Assembly (NCBI GenBank): GCA_038521865.1
Contig: JBCBKO010000005.1
Coordinates: 124,001 to 188,000 of the forward strand
Source: CALBPI01 sp038521865
GTDB lineage: Bacteria; Pseudomonadota; Gammaproteobacteria; Steroidobacterales; Woeseiaceae
DNA length: 64,000 nucleotides
Direction: 5' to 3'
Positions 17,631 through 26,195 of this stretch are shown one piece after another. The notes below the pieces were generated by a model. The model searched no databases. It saw nothing but the letters and a program-made list of their open reading frames with translations, and was not told the origin of the DNA. Positions within the stretch are counted from its first letter, which is position 1, and each line of letters opens with the position of its first letter. The position numbers and the translations under genes were made by a program.

Positions 17631-18343
17631 CTTGCGTCGATATAGAGATAGCCTCGGCCGCGAACAGTCTTGATTCGCTGGCGACCATCCGCTAACGGGC
17701 CCAGCTTCTTGCGAAGATTGCCAATGTGTACATCGACGCTCCGGTCGTACGGGAGGATGCGTCTTCCTAATGCTTTTTTAGCGATGAGTTCCTTCTCAAC
17801 CACTTCTCCTGCCGAATCGCACAGAACGGTCAAGATGAGAAACTCTGCAGCCGTGAGCGGGAGTAGCTCTTCACTCAGATATGCCGACTGTGTACCGGGC
17901 TCAATGGTCAGGTCTCCGATGCGCTGACGAATTAAGTCGTTGTGAGTGCCAGACGATTGGCCACGCCGGAGAACTGCGCGCAACCGGGCTACCAACTCTC
18001 GCAGATTGCAGGGCTTCGGCACGTAGTCATCGGCACCGATTTCGAGGCCGAGAATACGATCGACGCCATCGCCACGAGCGGTGAGCATAACGACTGGGAT
18101 ATCCGAGGTCTCCCGTATCCGACGCAGGACATCGAAGCCGTCGAACTGAGGCAGACCAACATCGAGCACGACAACATCGAATTTGCCACTTGATGCCGAC
18201 TTGATGCCGGAGCTTCCGTTATGAACGCAGGTGATGGCGAAATCGCCCTCGCCATCGACGTACTGCGTCACAAGCTCAGTGAAAGCGACATCATCGTCGA
18301 CCATAAGAATATGCGCCGGCGGCTTGGATAGTTCCAGTGTCAA
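17627..18343 (-). CDS. cpxR: CpxR-like OmpR-family response regulator
   Basis: The receiver domain shows MVDDDV, the phospho-acceptor Asp in VVLDVGLPQFDG, MLTARG and the Lys in PKPCN. The DNA-binding domain contains LGRRILPYDRSVDVHIGNL and TVRGRGYLYI, closely resembling E. coli CpxR. The start is probably TTG at 18343, because GGAGGG lies six bases upstream; a GTG at 18382 would add 13 residues without an obvious ribosome site. A CpxR-type box is found upstream of the operon at 18916-18930, so autoregulation and control of the divergent efflux operon are likely. Confidence 0.87.
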   Translation of the reverse strand: MTLELSKPPAHILMVDDDVAFTELVTQYVDGEGDFAITCVHNGSSGIKSASSGKFDVVVLDVGLPQFDGFDVLRRIRETSDIPVVMLTARGDGVDRILGLEIGADDYVPKPCNLRELVARLRAVLRRGQSSGTHNDLIRQRIGDLTIEPGTQSAYLSEELLPLTAAEFLILTVLCDSAGEVVEKELIAKKALGRRILPYDRSVDVHIGNLRKKLGPLADGRQRIKTVRGRGYLYIDAR

Positions 18344-18391
18344 CGCGATCCCTCCGCGATCGTGATTCGCGTCGCTACTCACACACCACGA

Positions 18392-18802
18392 TTATCCCCT
18401 CAGCCGCTCTCGAATTGCCAACCTTCGTTTCTCTGCCTGTTCCTCCTGCATTTCAGTGAATTCCTCCAGTTGTGCTTCGGTCAGGATAGGCTTGAGTTGG
18501 TCGAACATTTCCTCACGCGCAGCCCTGATTTCTCTCCGGATCGACATCGCCTGGCGTCGGCCAATCTTCTCGCCGTCCCCGCCGTCTGGGTCTATGCCAT
18601 AGCTTGCCAGGATATCGCGTTGCTTTTGTTGGCCGGCTTCGACGATTGGTCGCATCTCTTCCATTTGAGCGTCGGTCAGCTCTAGCTTTTCCTGAATTTC
18701 TTCAAATTGAGTGTCCATTGCCTCGTTTTCTTCTGCTCGCGCGTCGGAAAGGCCCCAAATCAGATATAGGGAAAGAAACACTACGTTGAATAACGTCCTC
18801 AT
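18392..18802 (-). CDS. CpxP/Spy-like periplasmic protein
   Basis: The product (136 aa) has a signal peptide cleaved near DARAEENE. The mature part is wholly helical and highly charged, with two LTxxQ-type motifs (LTDAQMEEMRP and LTEAQLEEF), as in CpxP and Spy chaperones. Such proteins bind the Cpx sensor domain or unfolded proteins and dampen signalling. It is the first gene of the cpxP-cpxR-cpxA-like operon, with about 50 bp before cpxR. The identification rests on size, export, helical content, paired motifs and neighbours. Confidence 0.75.
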   Translation of the reverse strand: MRTLFNVVFLSLYLIWGLSDARAEENEAMDTQFEEIQEKLELTDAQMEEMRPIVEAGQQKQRDILASYGIDPDGGDGEKIGRRQAMSIRREIRAAREEMFDQLKPILTEAQLEEFTEMQEEQAEKRRLAIRERLRG

Positions 18803-18882
18803 TGTTGTTGCTCCGTTTCAAATTAACTACGCCATGAACTATAGAGTCTCGTATGTAAATCACTGACAGGCTCTGAGAAGAA

Positions 18883-18952
18883 GTGTAAAGACGATGCTGG
18901 TCGAGCCCCGTGGCGCTTACATTTCTTTACGAACATTCTCTGTCCTTTACAC
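18883..18952. promoter_or_regulatory. CpxR-like box and inverted GTGTAAAG repeats between cpx and RND operons
   Basis: On the minus strand, bases 18930-18916 read GTAAAGAAATGTAAG, i.e. GTAAA-N5-GTAAG, one base from the CpxR consensus GTAAA-N5-GTAAA. In addition GTGTAAAG (18883-18890) and CTTTACAC (18945-18952) form an inverted pair around it. The site lies between the divergent cpxP-like gene (start 18802) and the outer-membrane factor gene (start 19000). It could serve both operons. Confidence 0.65.
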
Positions 18953-18999
18953 GTCGCACCCTAAGCTCCATCCCCGTCTATTGCAGTATTGAGCACATC

Positions 19000-20397
19000 A
19001 TGCACGGGCAATCCAGTACGCTTCTCTCTCTTGGCGCGGTCTTCGCTCTCGGCGGGTGCTCGCTAACGCCGCCCCCTGAAGTGCCCCCGCTTGTTGAGCG
19101 CATTGACTCGCTCGCGGGCTTTGTTGCTTTGCCCCCTAAAGACGCTGTAGCGCCAGGTGAGGGCTGGTGGACCGCGATCGGTGGTGAAGACCTCGACGAT
19201 TTGGTACTCGAGCTGTTGGACAACAGCCCGGTCCTGCAAGAGTCTCGAGAGCAGGTTGTGCAGGCCGCTGAGTTTGCGGTTCTCGCGACTGGTCAACGGT
19301 TACCTGGAGTGGGTTACAGCGTCGATCGGACGCGTTCCCGGGCGCCCGCACCAGGAGGAGATTTCGCCTGGGCAGAAAACTTCAGCGCGGGTATCAGTCT
19401 CAATTTCAATGCAGACATTCTAGGTGGCTTGCGTGCTGCCGAGCGTGCGGCGGTCCTCACAGCCGAGGCTGCCGAATACGCCTATCGCGCTAGTGAGCAA
19501 CTAGAGATCACAAGGCTGGTTCGCAATTGGGTCTCTGCCATCACCCTTGCGAATCAGTTGGAGCTCGCAAAAAGTACAGCGAACATTTTTGAAACGACTT
19601 ATCACCTCACTGACGAAAGATACAAAACCGGCTCAAAGACCACTGCGGCAAGCGATGTCCTAATCGCACGTCAAAATCTCGAATTCGCATTGATCGATAT
19701 TCCGGAATTAGAGCGGCAACTGAGCAGTCAGCTGTTGATCATTGATGAGCAATTGGCTCGGATGCCGGGAACCACCGCGAGTCGTTTTGCACCCCAATCG
19801 TTGCCGCGACAGGTCGTGATACCAGAACTCGATAAGCCCATCGCGCTGTTAGGAAACCGACCCGATGTTGCTGCCGCAGAGTTGCGCTATCGCGCGGCAC
19901 TAGAGGATGTGGGTGTCGTCCGCGCCAACCTTTATCCCGCGCTCTCTCTGGTCGGAGCACTCAGATGGCGCGGTGACTCCCCGTCAGATTTCTCTTGGGA
20001 CGATTATCTCGCGTCCTTGGTCTCATCGATAACCGGGCCGCTATTCCAGGGTGGGAGGTTGAGATCGCAGGTACGCCTCGAGCAGTCTCAAGCGCGCGAG
20101 CTTGCGACGGTTTTCGCGCGTACCGCGCACAGCGCAGTAATAGATGTTGAGATCGCGCTCGTTAGTATCGAGGGTTTGGTTCGGCAGGTCGAACGTTCCC
20201 GAGACGCGGTGGTCACTGCACGCCAATCGAATGATCTTGTCGAATTCCGGTATCGCCAAGGTCTCACTCCTTTGTTGTCGGTTCTGGAAACACAACGCAG
20301 TCTGAACAGCGCACAGCAGAGCCTGATTCTGAGCGAACAAGCGCTCGCAAATTCCTTAATTGATTTACAGCTCAGCCTTGGGGGAGATTGGACATGA
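19000..20397 (+). CDS. Outer-membrane factor lipoprotein of an RND efflux system (NodT/OprM family)
   Basis: The product (465 aa) starts at ATG 19000, which opens a lipoprotein signal peptide ending in LGGC. An upstream in-frame extension to 18910 is rejected because it would run through the regulatory region. Paired outer-membrane efflux domains are visible: GWWTAIGGEDLDDLV, LGNRPDVAAAELRYRAA, GPLFQGGRLRSQV and FRYRQGLTPLLSVLETQRSL. It should form the trimeric TolC-like exit channel. Its stop overlaps the adaptor ATG (ATGA). Confidence 0.9.
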   Translation: MHGQSSTLLSLGAVFALGGCSLTPPPEVPPLVERIDSLAGFVALPPKDAVAPGEGWWTAIGGEDLDDLVLELLDNSPVLQESREQVVQAAEFAVLATGQRLPGVGYSVDRTRSRAPAPGGDFAWAENFSAGISLNFNADILGGLRAAERAAVLTAEAAEYAYRASEQLEITRLVRNWVSAITLANQLELAKSTANIFETTYHLTDERYKTGSKTTAASDVLIARQNLEFALIDIPELERQLSSQLLIIDEQLARMPGTTASRFAPQSLPRQVVIPELDKPIALLGNRPDVAAAELRYRAALEDVGVVRANLYPALSLVGALRWRGDSPSDFSWDDYLASLVSSITGPLFQGGRLRSQVRLEQSQARELATVFARTAHSAVIDVEIALVSIEGLVRQVERSRDAVVTARQSNDLVEFRYRQGLTPLLSVLETQRSLNSAQQSLILSEQALANSLIDLQLSLGGDWT

Positions 20398-21563
20398 ACG
20401 ACGATAGCCCAACGACACAGGACCGCGCCTGGCAGGGCTACGCTCAGGTGGCATTAGTGGTGCTGGTGTTGCTTGGAGGCTTCGTGATGAACTACTTGTT
20501 GTCCAGCGGTAGTCCCTCTACGGCGGCACGCGCGGCGACTGCCACAATGCCGGCGGTGGAAGTGATCCTGCCCGAAATTGAAGACGTGACACTTCAAATT
20601 CGTGAGTCCGGGACTGTCGTTGCCCGGAATAACATTCAACTGAGTCCGCAGGTGGGAGGGCGAGTTACAGCAGTGTCACCGAATCTTGCCTCTGGCGGAT
20701 ACTTCACAGCGAACGAAGTGCTTTTTGAACTGGACCCTGCTGACTACCAATCCGCAGTCAATCGAGCACAGGCAGAGCGCTCTGCCGCGCTCGCAGACCT
20801 CAGTATTGAGCAGGCTGAGGCACGGGTTGCAGAACAGGAGTGGGCGCTGGTGCACCCCGATGAACCGATTCCTGACTTGGTTGCCAGAATTCCGCAAATC
20901 GCTCGGGCGGAGGCCGCACTGGAATCGGCGGAGGCTGCATTGGGAGATGCGCGGCTTAATCTGTCGCGGGTGCGTTTTGCGCTCCCCTTTGCCGGCCGCA
21001 TTTTGTCGACCACGATCGAGATCGGGCAGAACCTCTCTCCAGGTCAGTCTTATGGGTTGGCTTATGACCCCGGAGAAATCGAGGTCAGTGTCGCGGTAAC
21101 TACTACGGCGCTCGATGCGTTGAATCCAGCGGTAGGGCGACCAGCACAAGTGATTGTCGGCAGAGCGGGACAGCGTGGACAGAAACGATTCGAAGCACAG
21201 GTAATTCGTGCGGATGCAGAGCTGAATACGCAGACTCGACTCGCCAATCTGACTTTGGCATTTACCGAACCGACCGCCGCGTTGCCAGGTGAATTCGTAA
21301 ACGTGGAGATTCTCGGGCCGCGTATTTCCGATGCTTACTTACTTCCCGAACGTGCCATGACTGAGGGGCGGACCGTGTGGGTCGTCGAATCGGGTCAACT
21401 CGCGAAGCGATCTCCGCCCGTGCTGTACATACGGAATCAGGAGATTGTTACTGCGCCTTTCGATGTTGCCGATGGCGTCGTTGTTTCGCCGTTGATTGAT
21501 CCAAGTCCCGGCTTGCCAGTTCGTATGCGCTCGGTACGTGACAACGGCTTAGATGCGTCATGA
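20394..21563 (+). CDS. Periplasmic adaptor (membrane fusion) protein of RND pump
   Basis: The product (389 aa) starts at ATG 20394, supported by GGGGGAG eight bases upstream. There is one N-terminal membrane anchor (VALVVLVLLGGFVMNYLL). The lipoyl/barrel-sandwich half motif IQLSPQVGGRVTAVSP is followed by a helical hairpin (residues about 115-195) and a beta-barrel region with a second half motif near LPFAGRILST. It links the inner-membrane pump to the outer-membrane factor. It overlaps both neighbours by 4 bp, showing tight coupling of the pump genes. Confidence 0.92.
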   Translation: MNDDSPTTQDRAWQGYAQVALVVLVLLGGFVMNYLLSSGSPSTAARAATATMPAVEVILPEIEDVTLQIRESGTVVARNNIQLSPQVGGRVTAVSPNLASGGYFTANEVLFELDPADYQSAVNRAQAERSAALADLSIEQAEARVAEQEWALVHPDEPIPDLVARIPQIARAEAALESAEAALGDARLNLSRVRFALPFAGRILSTTIEIGQNLSPGQSYGLAYDPGEIEVSVAVTTTALDALNPAVGRPAQVIVGRAGQRGQKRFEAQVIRADAELNTQTRLANLTLAFTEPTAALPGEFVNVEILGPRISDAYLLPERAMTEGRTVWVVESGQLAKRSPPVLYIRNQEIVTAPFDVADGVVVSPLIDPSPGLPVRMRSVRDNGLDAS

Positions 21564-24500
21564 GTCCAAGCTCAAGCAACGGTAATTCGCTTATCGCTTG
21601 GTTTGCTGGTAACTCGGTTGCCGCAAACCTATTGATGTTTTTCCTGTTGGTAGGCGGATTTCTCGCTCTCCGCCAGACGAACTCCGAGGTATTGCCGCCG
21701 ATTGACCCGAGGTTGGTCTCGGTCAGAGTCGTTTTTCCAGGGGCGACCCCAGTCGATGTTGAGGACGGCGTTACGCGGCGGATTGAGGAAGCTGTTTCTG
21801 GTTTGGAGGGTGTAGCTCGTGTGAGTTCGAGTGCGGTAGAGGGTTTGGGCAGCGTCACACTGGAGCTCGACGATTTTGCGATTCCGGCTTCCGTTCGCGA
21901 CGACGTCCGTTCATCGATCAATCGGTTGGTGGACTTCCCACCGGAGGACGCCGAGGAGCCGCAGATTACGATCCTCAAGCCCACTTCTGCGGTGGCTCGG
22001 CTCGTCGTGGTCGGAGATGTCAGCGAGCGCGCACTAAAAAGCGCCGGTGAGGAAATCGAGCGAGGACTGCTCGCTGCCGACGGGATCAGTATCGTGACTC
22101 TGCAGGGCACACGGAAGTACGAAATTTCGATCGAGGTTGCGCCGGACAAGCTTGAGCGGTACGGATTGGGGATCGATCAGGTCGCAAATGCGATTCGTGC
22201 TGAGTCGCTTAACCTTTCAGCCGGAACGGTTCGAACCAGCGGCGGCGATATCCTCCTTCGCACCAACACAGAAGCGCGAGAAGCCTCTGCTTTCGAGGAC
22301 CTGGTCATTGTCAGTGACGCTACTGGTCGTCGGGTCCGACTTGGCGAGCTCGCGACGGTCCGAGATGGATTCGAGGAATTACCCCTATCGAACACGTATA
22401 ACGGCAAGCCGGCCGTGTTCGTTCAGGTCGACCGTTCGGTTGATGAGGACGCTTTTGCAGTTCGCGATGCCGTTGTCGGATTCCTCGAAGAATTTGCGCC
22501 TCCCCCAGGCATCGACGTGTTCGTCACCAGTGACGAGACGGAGACAGTTGCTGACCGAATCAACCTCCTTGCTCGCAACGGACTCCTCGGGTTAGTGCTT
22601 GTTTTCGTTTTTCTGTCGCTGACTCTCGATTTGCGCTTGGCATTCTGGACGAGTGTGGGGATTCCTGTAGCGTTTCTCGGCGGCGTGATCCTTTTCGGTC
22701 AATTTACCTCGATCAACATGACTTCTCTGATGGGTTTGATTCTTGTGCTGGGAATCGTCGTCGATGACGCCATTGTCGTGGGAGAGGCCATCTACGATGC
22801 GCAGAGCACCGGAGGACCGGGGCTAGGCACGGCGGTCACAGGTGCCACAGGTGTGTTCGCGCCGGTGACGGTAGGAGTCACCACTTCTTTTGTGGCGTTC
22901 GCCACACTGATGTTCCTGCCCGGAGTGCTTGGTCAACTATTGCAGCCCGTACCTATCGTCGTGCTCTCGGTGCTGTTGTTTTCTCTGGTCGAGGTGTTCT
23001 TCATTCTGCCAAACCACATGGCCCACGGAGACAACTGGAGCCGAGGCGCGATGCTCACCCTCCGTGCGCGTGTACAGGCTGGTATCGAGTGGATGCGCGA
23101 AGGTGTTTTCGTTCCGATGAGTCAGCTTGCGACGAAAATGTCATGGGTCGTGATTGTGGCAAGCATCTCAATTCTATTAATTACCCATGGAATTTTGAGT
23201 GGCGGCTACGTTCGGTTCGTATTCTTCCCGGTAGTTGAGGGCGACAGGGTTTCGGTGACGCTCGAAATGCCCGCAGGCACCCTATTTGAGCAAACATCGA
23301 TGACCATGGATCGCATCGTCGAGGGTGGATATTCGGCAATCGGTGGGAGAGACTCTGACGAATATCGATCAATGGCGGTTACCTTGGGCGGAAGCCTTGC
23401 CTCAGGATTCGATACTGACGGGACCAACCAACAGGCTGAGCTTGCGGTGGCGACGCTTGAGCTTGCGCCACCTGGTCAGCGGAGCCTGACATCTGCGCAA
23501 ATCGAACGTGCGTGGCGAGAGGCGATCGGCGATGTTCCCGGCGTCAGGAGTCTGACGTTCGAGTCCGCAGGCTTGAGCGGCACCGGCGCGGATATCAGTC
23601 TGAATCTCACGCATCGAGATGCTGAGCAATTATCGAAAGCGGCGGTGTCATTGACGGAAGCGCTTGTGGCCATACGCGGTGTGACCGATGTTGAGTCGAC
23701 TGCAGAGCCTGGTAAACGGCAGGTTGAGTTTGATCTCAATCCAACCGGGTACGCCGCAGGATTGTCGGTTGCCGATCTAGGGCGTCATCTTCGTAACGCT
23801 TTCTTCGGTGAAGAGGTGCAGCGATTTCAACGTGGACGAGAGGAGGTTCGTGTCCTTGTCCGGTATCCGCAAGAAGGTCGCCAAAGCATTGAGGATCTTG
23901 CTCGTATGCAAATTCCGCTGCCAGGTGGTGCGGAGGTGCCGCTGGTTACCGTCGCCGAGGCCAGCGAAACTCGTGACTATGCGAATCTCCAGCGCATCAA
24001 TGGACGACGCACCATTTCGATCTCTGCGGACGTCGACGAGGCGGTGACTACTCCTAATGCTGTTCAAGCTGTTATTGAAAGCACAACGCTAGAGCAGCTC
24101 AGAACGAGATTCTCTGGACTCGAAATCGAGGTTGATGGCCAGACCCGAAATCAGGCGGAAGACCTCGGTGCACTCGCGAACAACTTCTTGTTCGCCGTGC
24201 TTGGTATCTATGTGCTGCTGGCGAGCATCCTGCGCTCCTATACCCAGCCACTCATTATCCTTGCCATCATACCGTTTGGACTGACGGGTGCCGTAGTCGG
24301 GCACATGGTGATGGGCTTTGATCTGACCTTTTTGTCCTTGTTCGGAGTGGTGGCGCTATCGGGCGTGATTATCAATGACAGCATAGTCTTGATCGACTAC
24401 TACAACCGGTTACGACGGCAGGGTCGTGATCGTGACAGTAGTATCATTGAGGCGGTGAGGCGTCGGTTCCGGCCAATTCTCCTGACGACAATAACCACGT

Positions 24501-24691
24501 TTATTGGTCTACTGCCGATGGTTACGGAGACCAGTATGCAGGCGAGATTCCTGATCCCCATGGCGATAAGTCTTGCCTTCGGTATTCTGTTTGCTGCTCT
24601 CGTTATTTTTCTTCTGGTACCGGCGCTTCTTTCACTGGAATCGAAAGCGGGAATTGGTATGGAGGTCGCACTCAGTGATGCGCGGAACTAA
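21560..24691 (+). CDS. RND-family efflux transporter permease
   Basis: The product (1043 aa) has the RND layout: one N-terminal helix, a large periplasmic loop, six helices, and then a repeat of the pattern. The proton-relay region shows two Asp in VLGIVVDDAIVVGEAI (fourth helix). The second half has GVIINDSIVLIDYYNRLR, and RRFRPILLTTITTFIGLLPM lies in the region conserved across RND pumps. The divergence from AcrB (few aromatic-pocket residues recognisable) suggests a less-studied subfamily, so the substrate is unknown. It sits six bases upstream of the ligand-gated channel gene. Confidence 0.93.
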   Translation: MSPSSSNGNSLIAWFAGNSVAANLLMFFLLVGGFLALRQTNSEVLPPIDPRLVSVRVVFPGATPVDVEDGVTRRIEEAVSGLEGVARVSSSAVEGLGSVTLELDDFAIPASVRDDVRSSINRLVDFPPEDAEEPQITILKPTSAVARLVVVGDVSERALKSAGEEIERGLLAADGISIVTLQGTRKYEISIEVAPDKLERYGLGIDQVANAIRAESLNLSAGTVRTSGGDILLRTNTEAREASAFEDLVIVSDATGRRVRLGELATVRDGFEELPLSNTYNGKPAVFVQVDRSVDEDAFAVRDAVVGFLEEFAPPPGIDVFVTSDETETVADRINLLARNGLLGLVLVFVFLSLTLDLRLAFWTSVGIPVAFLGGVILFGQFTSINMTSLMGLILVLGIVVDDAIVVGEAIYDAQSTGGPGLGTAVTGATGVFAPVTVGVTTSFVAFATLMFLPGVLGQLLQPVPIVVLSVLLFSLVEVFFILPNHMAHGDNWSRGAMLTLRARVQAGIEWMREGVFVPMSQLATKMSWVVIVASISILLITHGILSGGYVRFVFFPVVEGDRVSVTLEMPAGTLFEQTSMTMDRIVEGGYSAIGGRDSDEYRSMAVTLGGSLASGFDTDGTNQQAELAVATLELAPPGQRSLTSAQIERAWREAIGDVPGVRSLTFESAGLSGTGADISLNLTHRDAEQLSKAAVSLTEALVAIRGVTDVESTAEPGKRQVEFDLNPTGYAAGLSVADLGRHLRNAFFGEEVQRFQRGREEVRVLVRYPQEGRQSIEDLARMQIPLPGGAEVPLVTVAEASETRDYANLQRINGRRTISISADVDEAVTTPNAVQAVIESTTLEQLRTRFSGLEIEVDGQTRNQAEDLGALANNFLFAVLGIYVLLASILRSYTQPLIILAIIPFGLTGAVVGHMVMGFDLTFLSLFGVVALSGVIINDSIVLIDYYNRLRRQGRDRDSSIIEAVRRRFRPILLTTITTFIGLLPMVTETSMQARFLIPMAISLAFGILFAALVIFLLVPALLSLESKAGIGMEVALSDARN

Positions 24692-24697
24692 GGTCGC

Positions 24698-25744
24698 ATG
24701 AGAGGGCTTCTAGTCTTGGTGTGTTTGATCGCTGCACAGGCATCTCCCGCCAGTGTTGAAGCGACTTCGGCAGCTGAAGACGTACGATCAAAACTGTCTT
24801 TACCTAATGGGTCTGCGCCGGTTCAGGTATTGGTAGATTTTGAGCTGTACGACATCAATGAGATTGATAGCGTTTCAGAGACGTTTGAGATCACAGGCAT
24901 ATTGACTGCGCAATGGAGAGATGCTCGAGAGGCATTTAGTGCTTCCGAGTTGGGCATCACGGAGCGAGTCCTGGAAGGCGAGTTCCAGTTCGAAGAATAT
25001 TTTGTTCGGTGGTATCCCCAAATTGTTCTACAAAACGTTTCGGGCTTATTCGAGCAACAGGCGGTGCAATTGCGAATACAACCGGATGGGCAAATACGCC
25101 TTGTTCAGAAGATTACGGCGATCGTTGAGGTCGACCTTGATCTGCGTGCGTTTCCTTTTGATAAGCACCGTCTGGAGGTTGTTTTTTCTGTATTGGGTTT
25201 CGAGCCGGAGCGGGTATCACTCTTCGTTCCCGAGATTGTGGAGCGTCCCTTGCAAGGTGTGCACGTACCGGGTTGGATTGTGGATGGGATATCGCTCGAC
25301 TTAGCGGGAGAAGAACGCCCGTCGCGCCAACAGGGTGCCGCAGTGCTTGCTGTTGACGTAACGAGAGCGACCAGTTACATCAGGCGACTCATCACGTTTC
25401 CAATGGTTATCATCGTTCTGTTGTCATTTTCGATTTTCTGGATGGACAAGTCTTCACTGGGTGATAGAAACGGTATCTCTTTCATTGGTGTGTTGACCGG
25501 GGTGGCCTTTCAACAGACCGTGGTGGGTGTGATACCGCCGGTCTCCTATATCACCTTAATGCACGCCTTTTTGTTCATCAGTTTTCTGGTGATGGCAGCG
25601 ACTGTTCCTGTCAACCTCATTGTGGCTGCGCTCGATCGAAGAGGCAAAACTGCTGCTGGCGACAAGGTCGATAAGCACTGCCGTTGGCTCTTTCCTACTG
25701 TTTATTTTGGTCTCATGATGGTTCTGGCGATCCGGATTCTATAG
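24698..25744 (+). CDS. Pentameric ligand-gated ion channel (bacterial Cys-loop receptor homologue)
   Basis: The product (348 aa) has a signal peptide (1-18) and a beta-sandwich ligand-binding domain (about 40-225). The Cys-loop equivalent is DLDLRAFPFDKHRLEV (147-161), lacking both cysteines as in GLIC and ELIC. Four membrane helices follow: M1 about 230-248 with the conserved Pro235, pore-lining M2 about 257-277, M3 about 283-308 and M4 about 329-347. The M2-M3 loop is GVIPPVSYITLMHA. A short M3-M4 loop is typical of prokaryotic channels. The gene starts six bases after the RND pump stop and appears to be the fourth gene of the efflux operon. The ligand is unknown. Its 3' end overlaps a convergent thioesterase gene by 32 bp. 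Confidence 0.9.
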   Translation: MRGLLVLVCLIAAQASPASVEATSAAEDVRSKLSLPNGSAPVQVLVDFELYDINEIDSVSETFEITGILTAQWRDAREAFSASELGITERVLEGEFQFEEYFVRWYPQIVLQNVSGLFEQQAVQLRIQPDGQIRLVQKITAIVEVDLDLRAFPFDKHRLEVVFSVLGFEPERVSLFVPEIVERPLQGVHVPGWIVDGISLDLAGEERPSRQQGAAVLAVDVTRATSYIRRLITFPMVIIVLLSFSIFWMDKSSLGDRNGISFIGVLTGVAFQQTVVGVIPPVSYITLMHAFLFISFLVMAATVPVNLIVAALDRRGKTAAGDKVDKHCRWLFPTVYFGLMMVLAIRIL

Positions 25745-26195
25745 CGCTACAAAACCGGTCCTTCGCAATAGCCTGCATCGGTCCGCGCATGTGCTCGGGA
25801 ATAGACACCGACTTCTCAGTCGCTCGGTCTACCAGCACGTGAGTAAACGTGCCGTAGGCGGACGCCAACGTTTCACCTACTTTGAAGATGCCAATACCCC
25901 ACTGCACAGAACTGTTTCCGAGACGATTTACGCGAAGGCCGCCCTCCAGTTTCTCGGGGAAAGTAATGCCCTGTTTGTAGTTGCATTCGGAATGTACGAT
26001 GTAACCGGCATGCTCGCCATTGTGCGGGTCGAGTCCGCACTGTTCGATCATGAACGCATTCGCGACTGTGTCGAAATAGGAGTAGTAGTTAACGTTGTTG
26101 ACGTGCCCGTAGATGTCGTTGTCCATCCAGCGGGTAGGAATTGGCAAATACCACCCATAGTGCTCTCGCAAGCGGGCGATCTCGGTGTCACTCAT
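25713..26195 (-). CDS. Hot-dog fold acyl-CoA thioesterase (4HBT family)
   Basis: The product (160 aa) shows the 4HBT signature PTRWMDNDIYGHVNNVNYYSYFD split over residues 19-42; the Asp in RWMDNDIYGHVNN is the usual catalytic residue. Also present are ECNYKQGITFPEKLEGG and a C-terminal THVLVDRATEKSV. It would hydrolyse an acyl-CoA thioester; the chain length is unknown. Its start overlaps the Fe-ADH stop by 4 bp, so the two are coupled. Its 3' end overlaps the channel gene on the other strand. Confidence 0.85.
   Translation of the reverse strand: MSDTEIARLREHYGWYLPIPTRWMDNDIYGHVNNVNYYSYFDTVANAFMIEQCGLDPHNGEHAGYIVHSECNYKQGITFPEKLEGGLRVNRLGNSSVQWGIGIFKVGETLASAYGTFTHVLVDRATEKSVSIPEHMRGPMQAIAKDRFCSAIESGSPEPS

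Noticed and set aside
21448..22149. Antisense frame of 233 codons inside the RND permease
   Set aside because: It overlaps a clearly recognised RND gene and its product has Ser/Arg-rich low-complexity composition typical of shadow frames.
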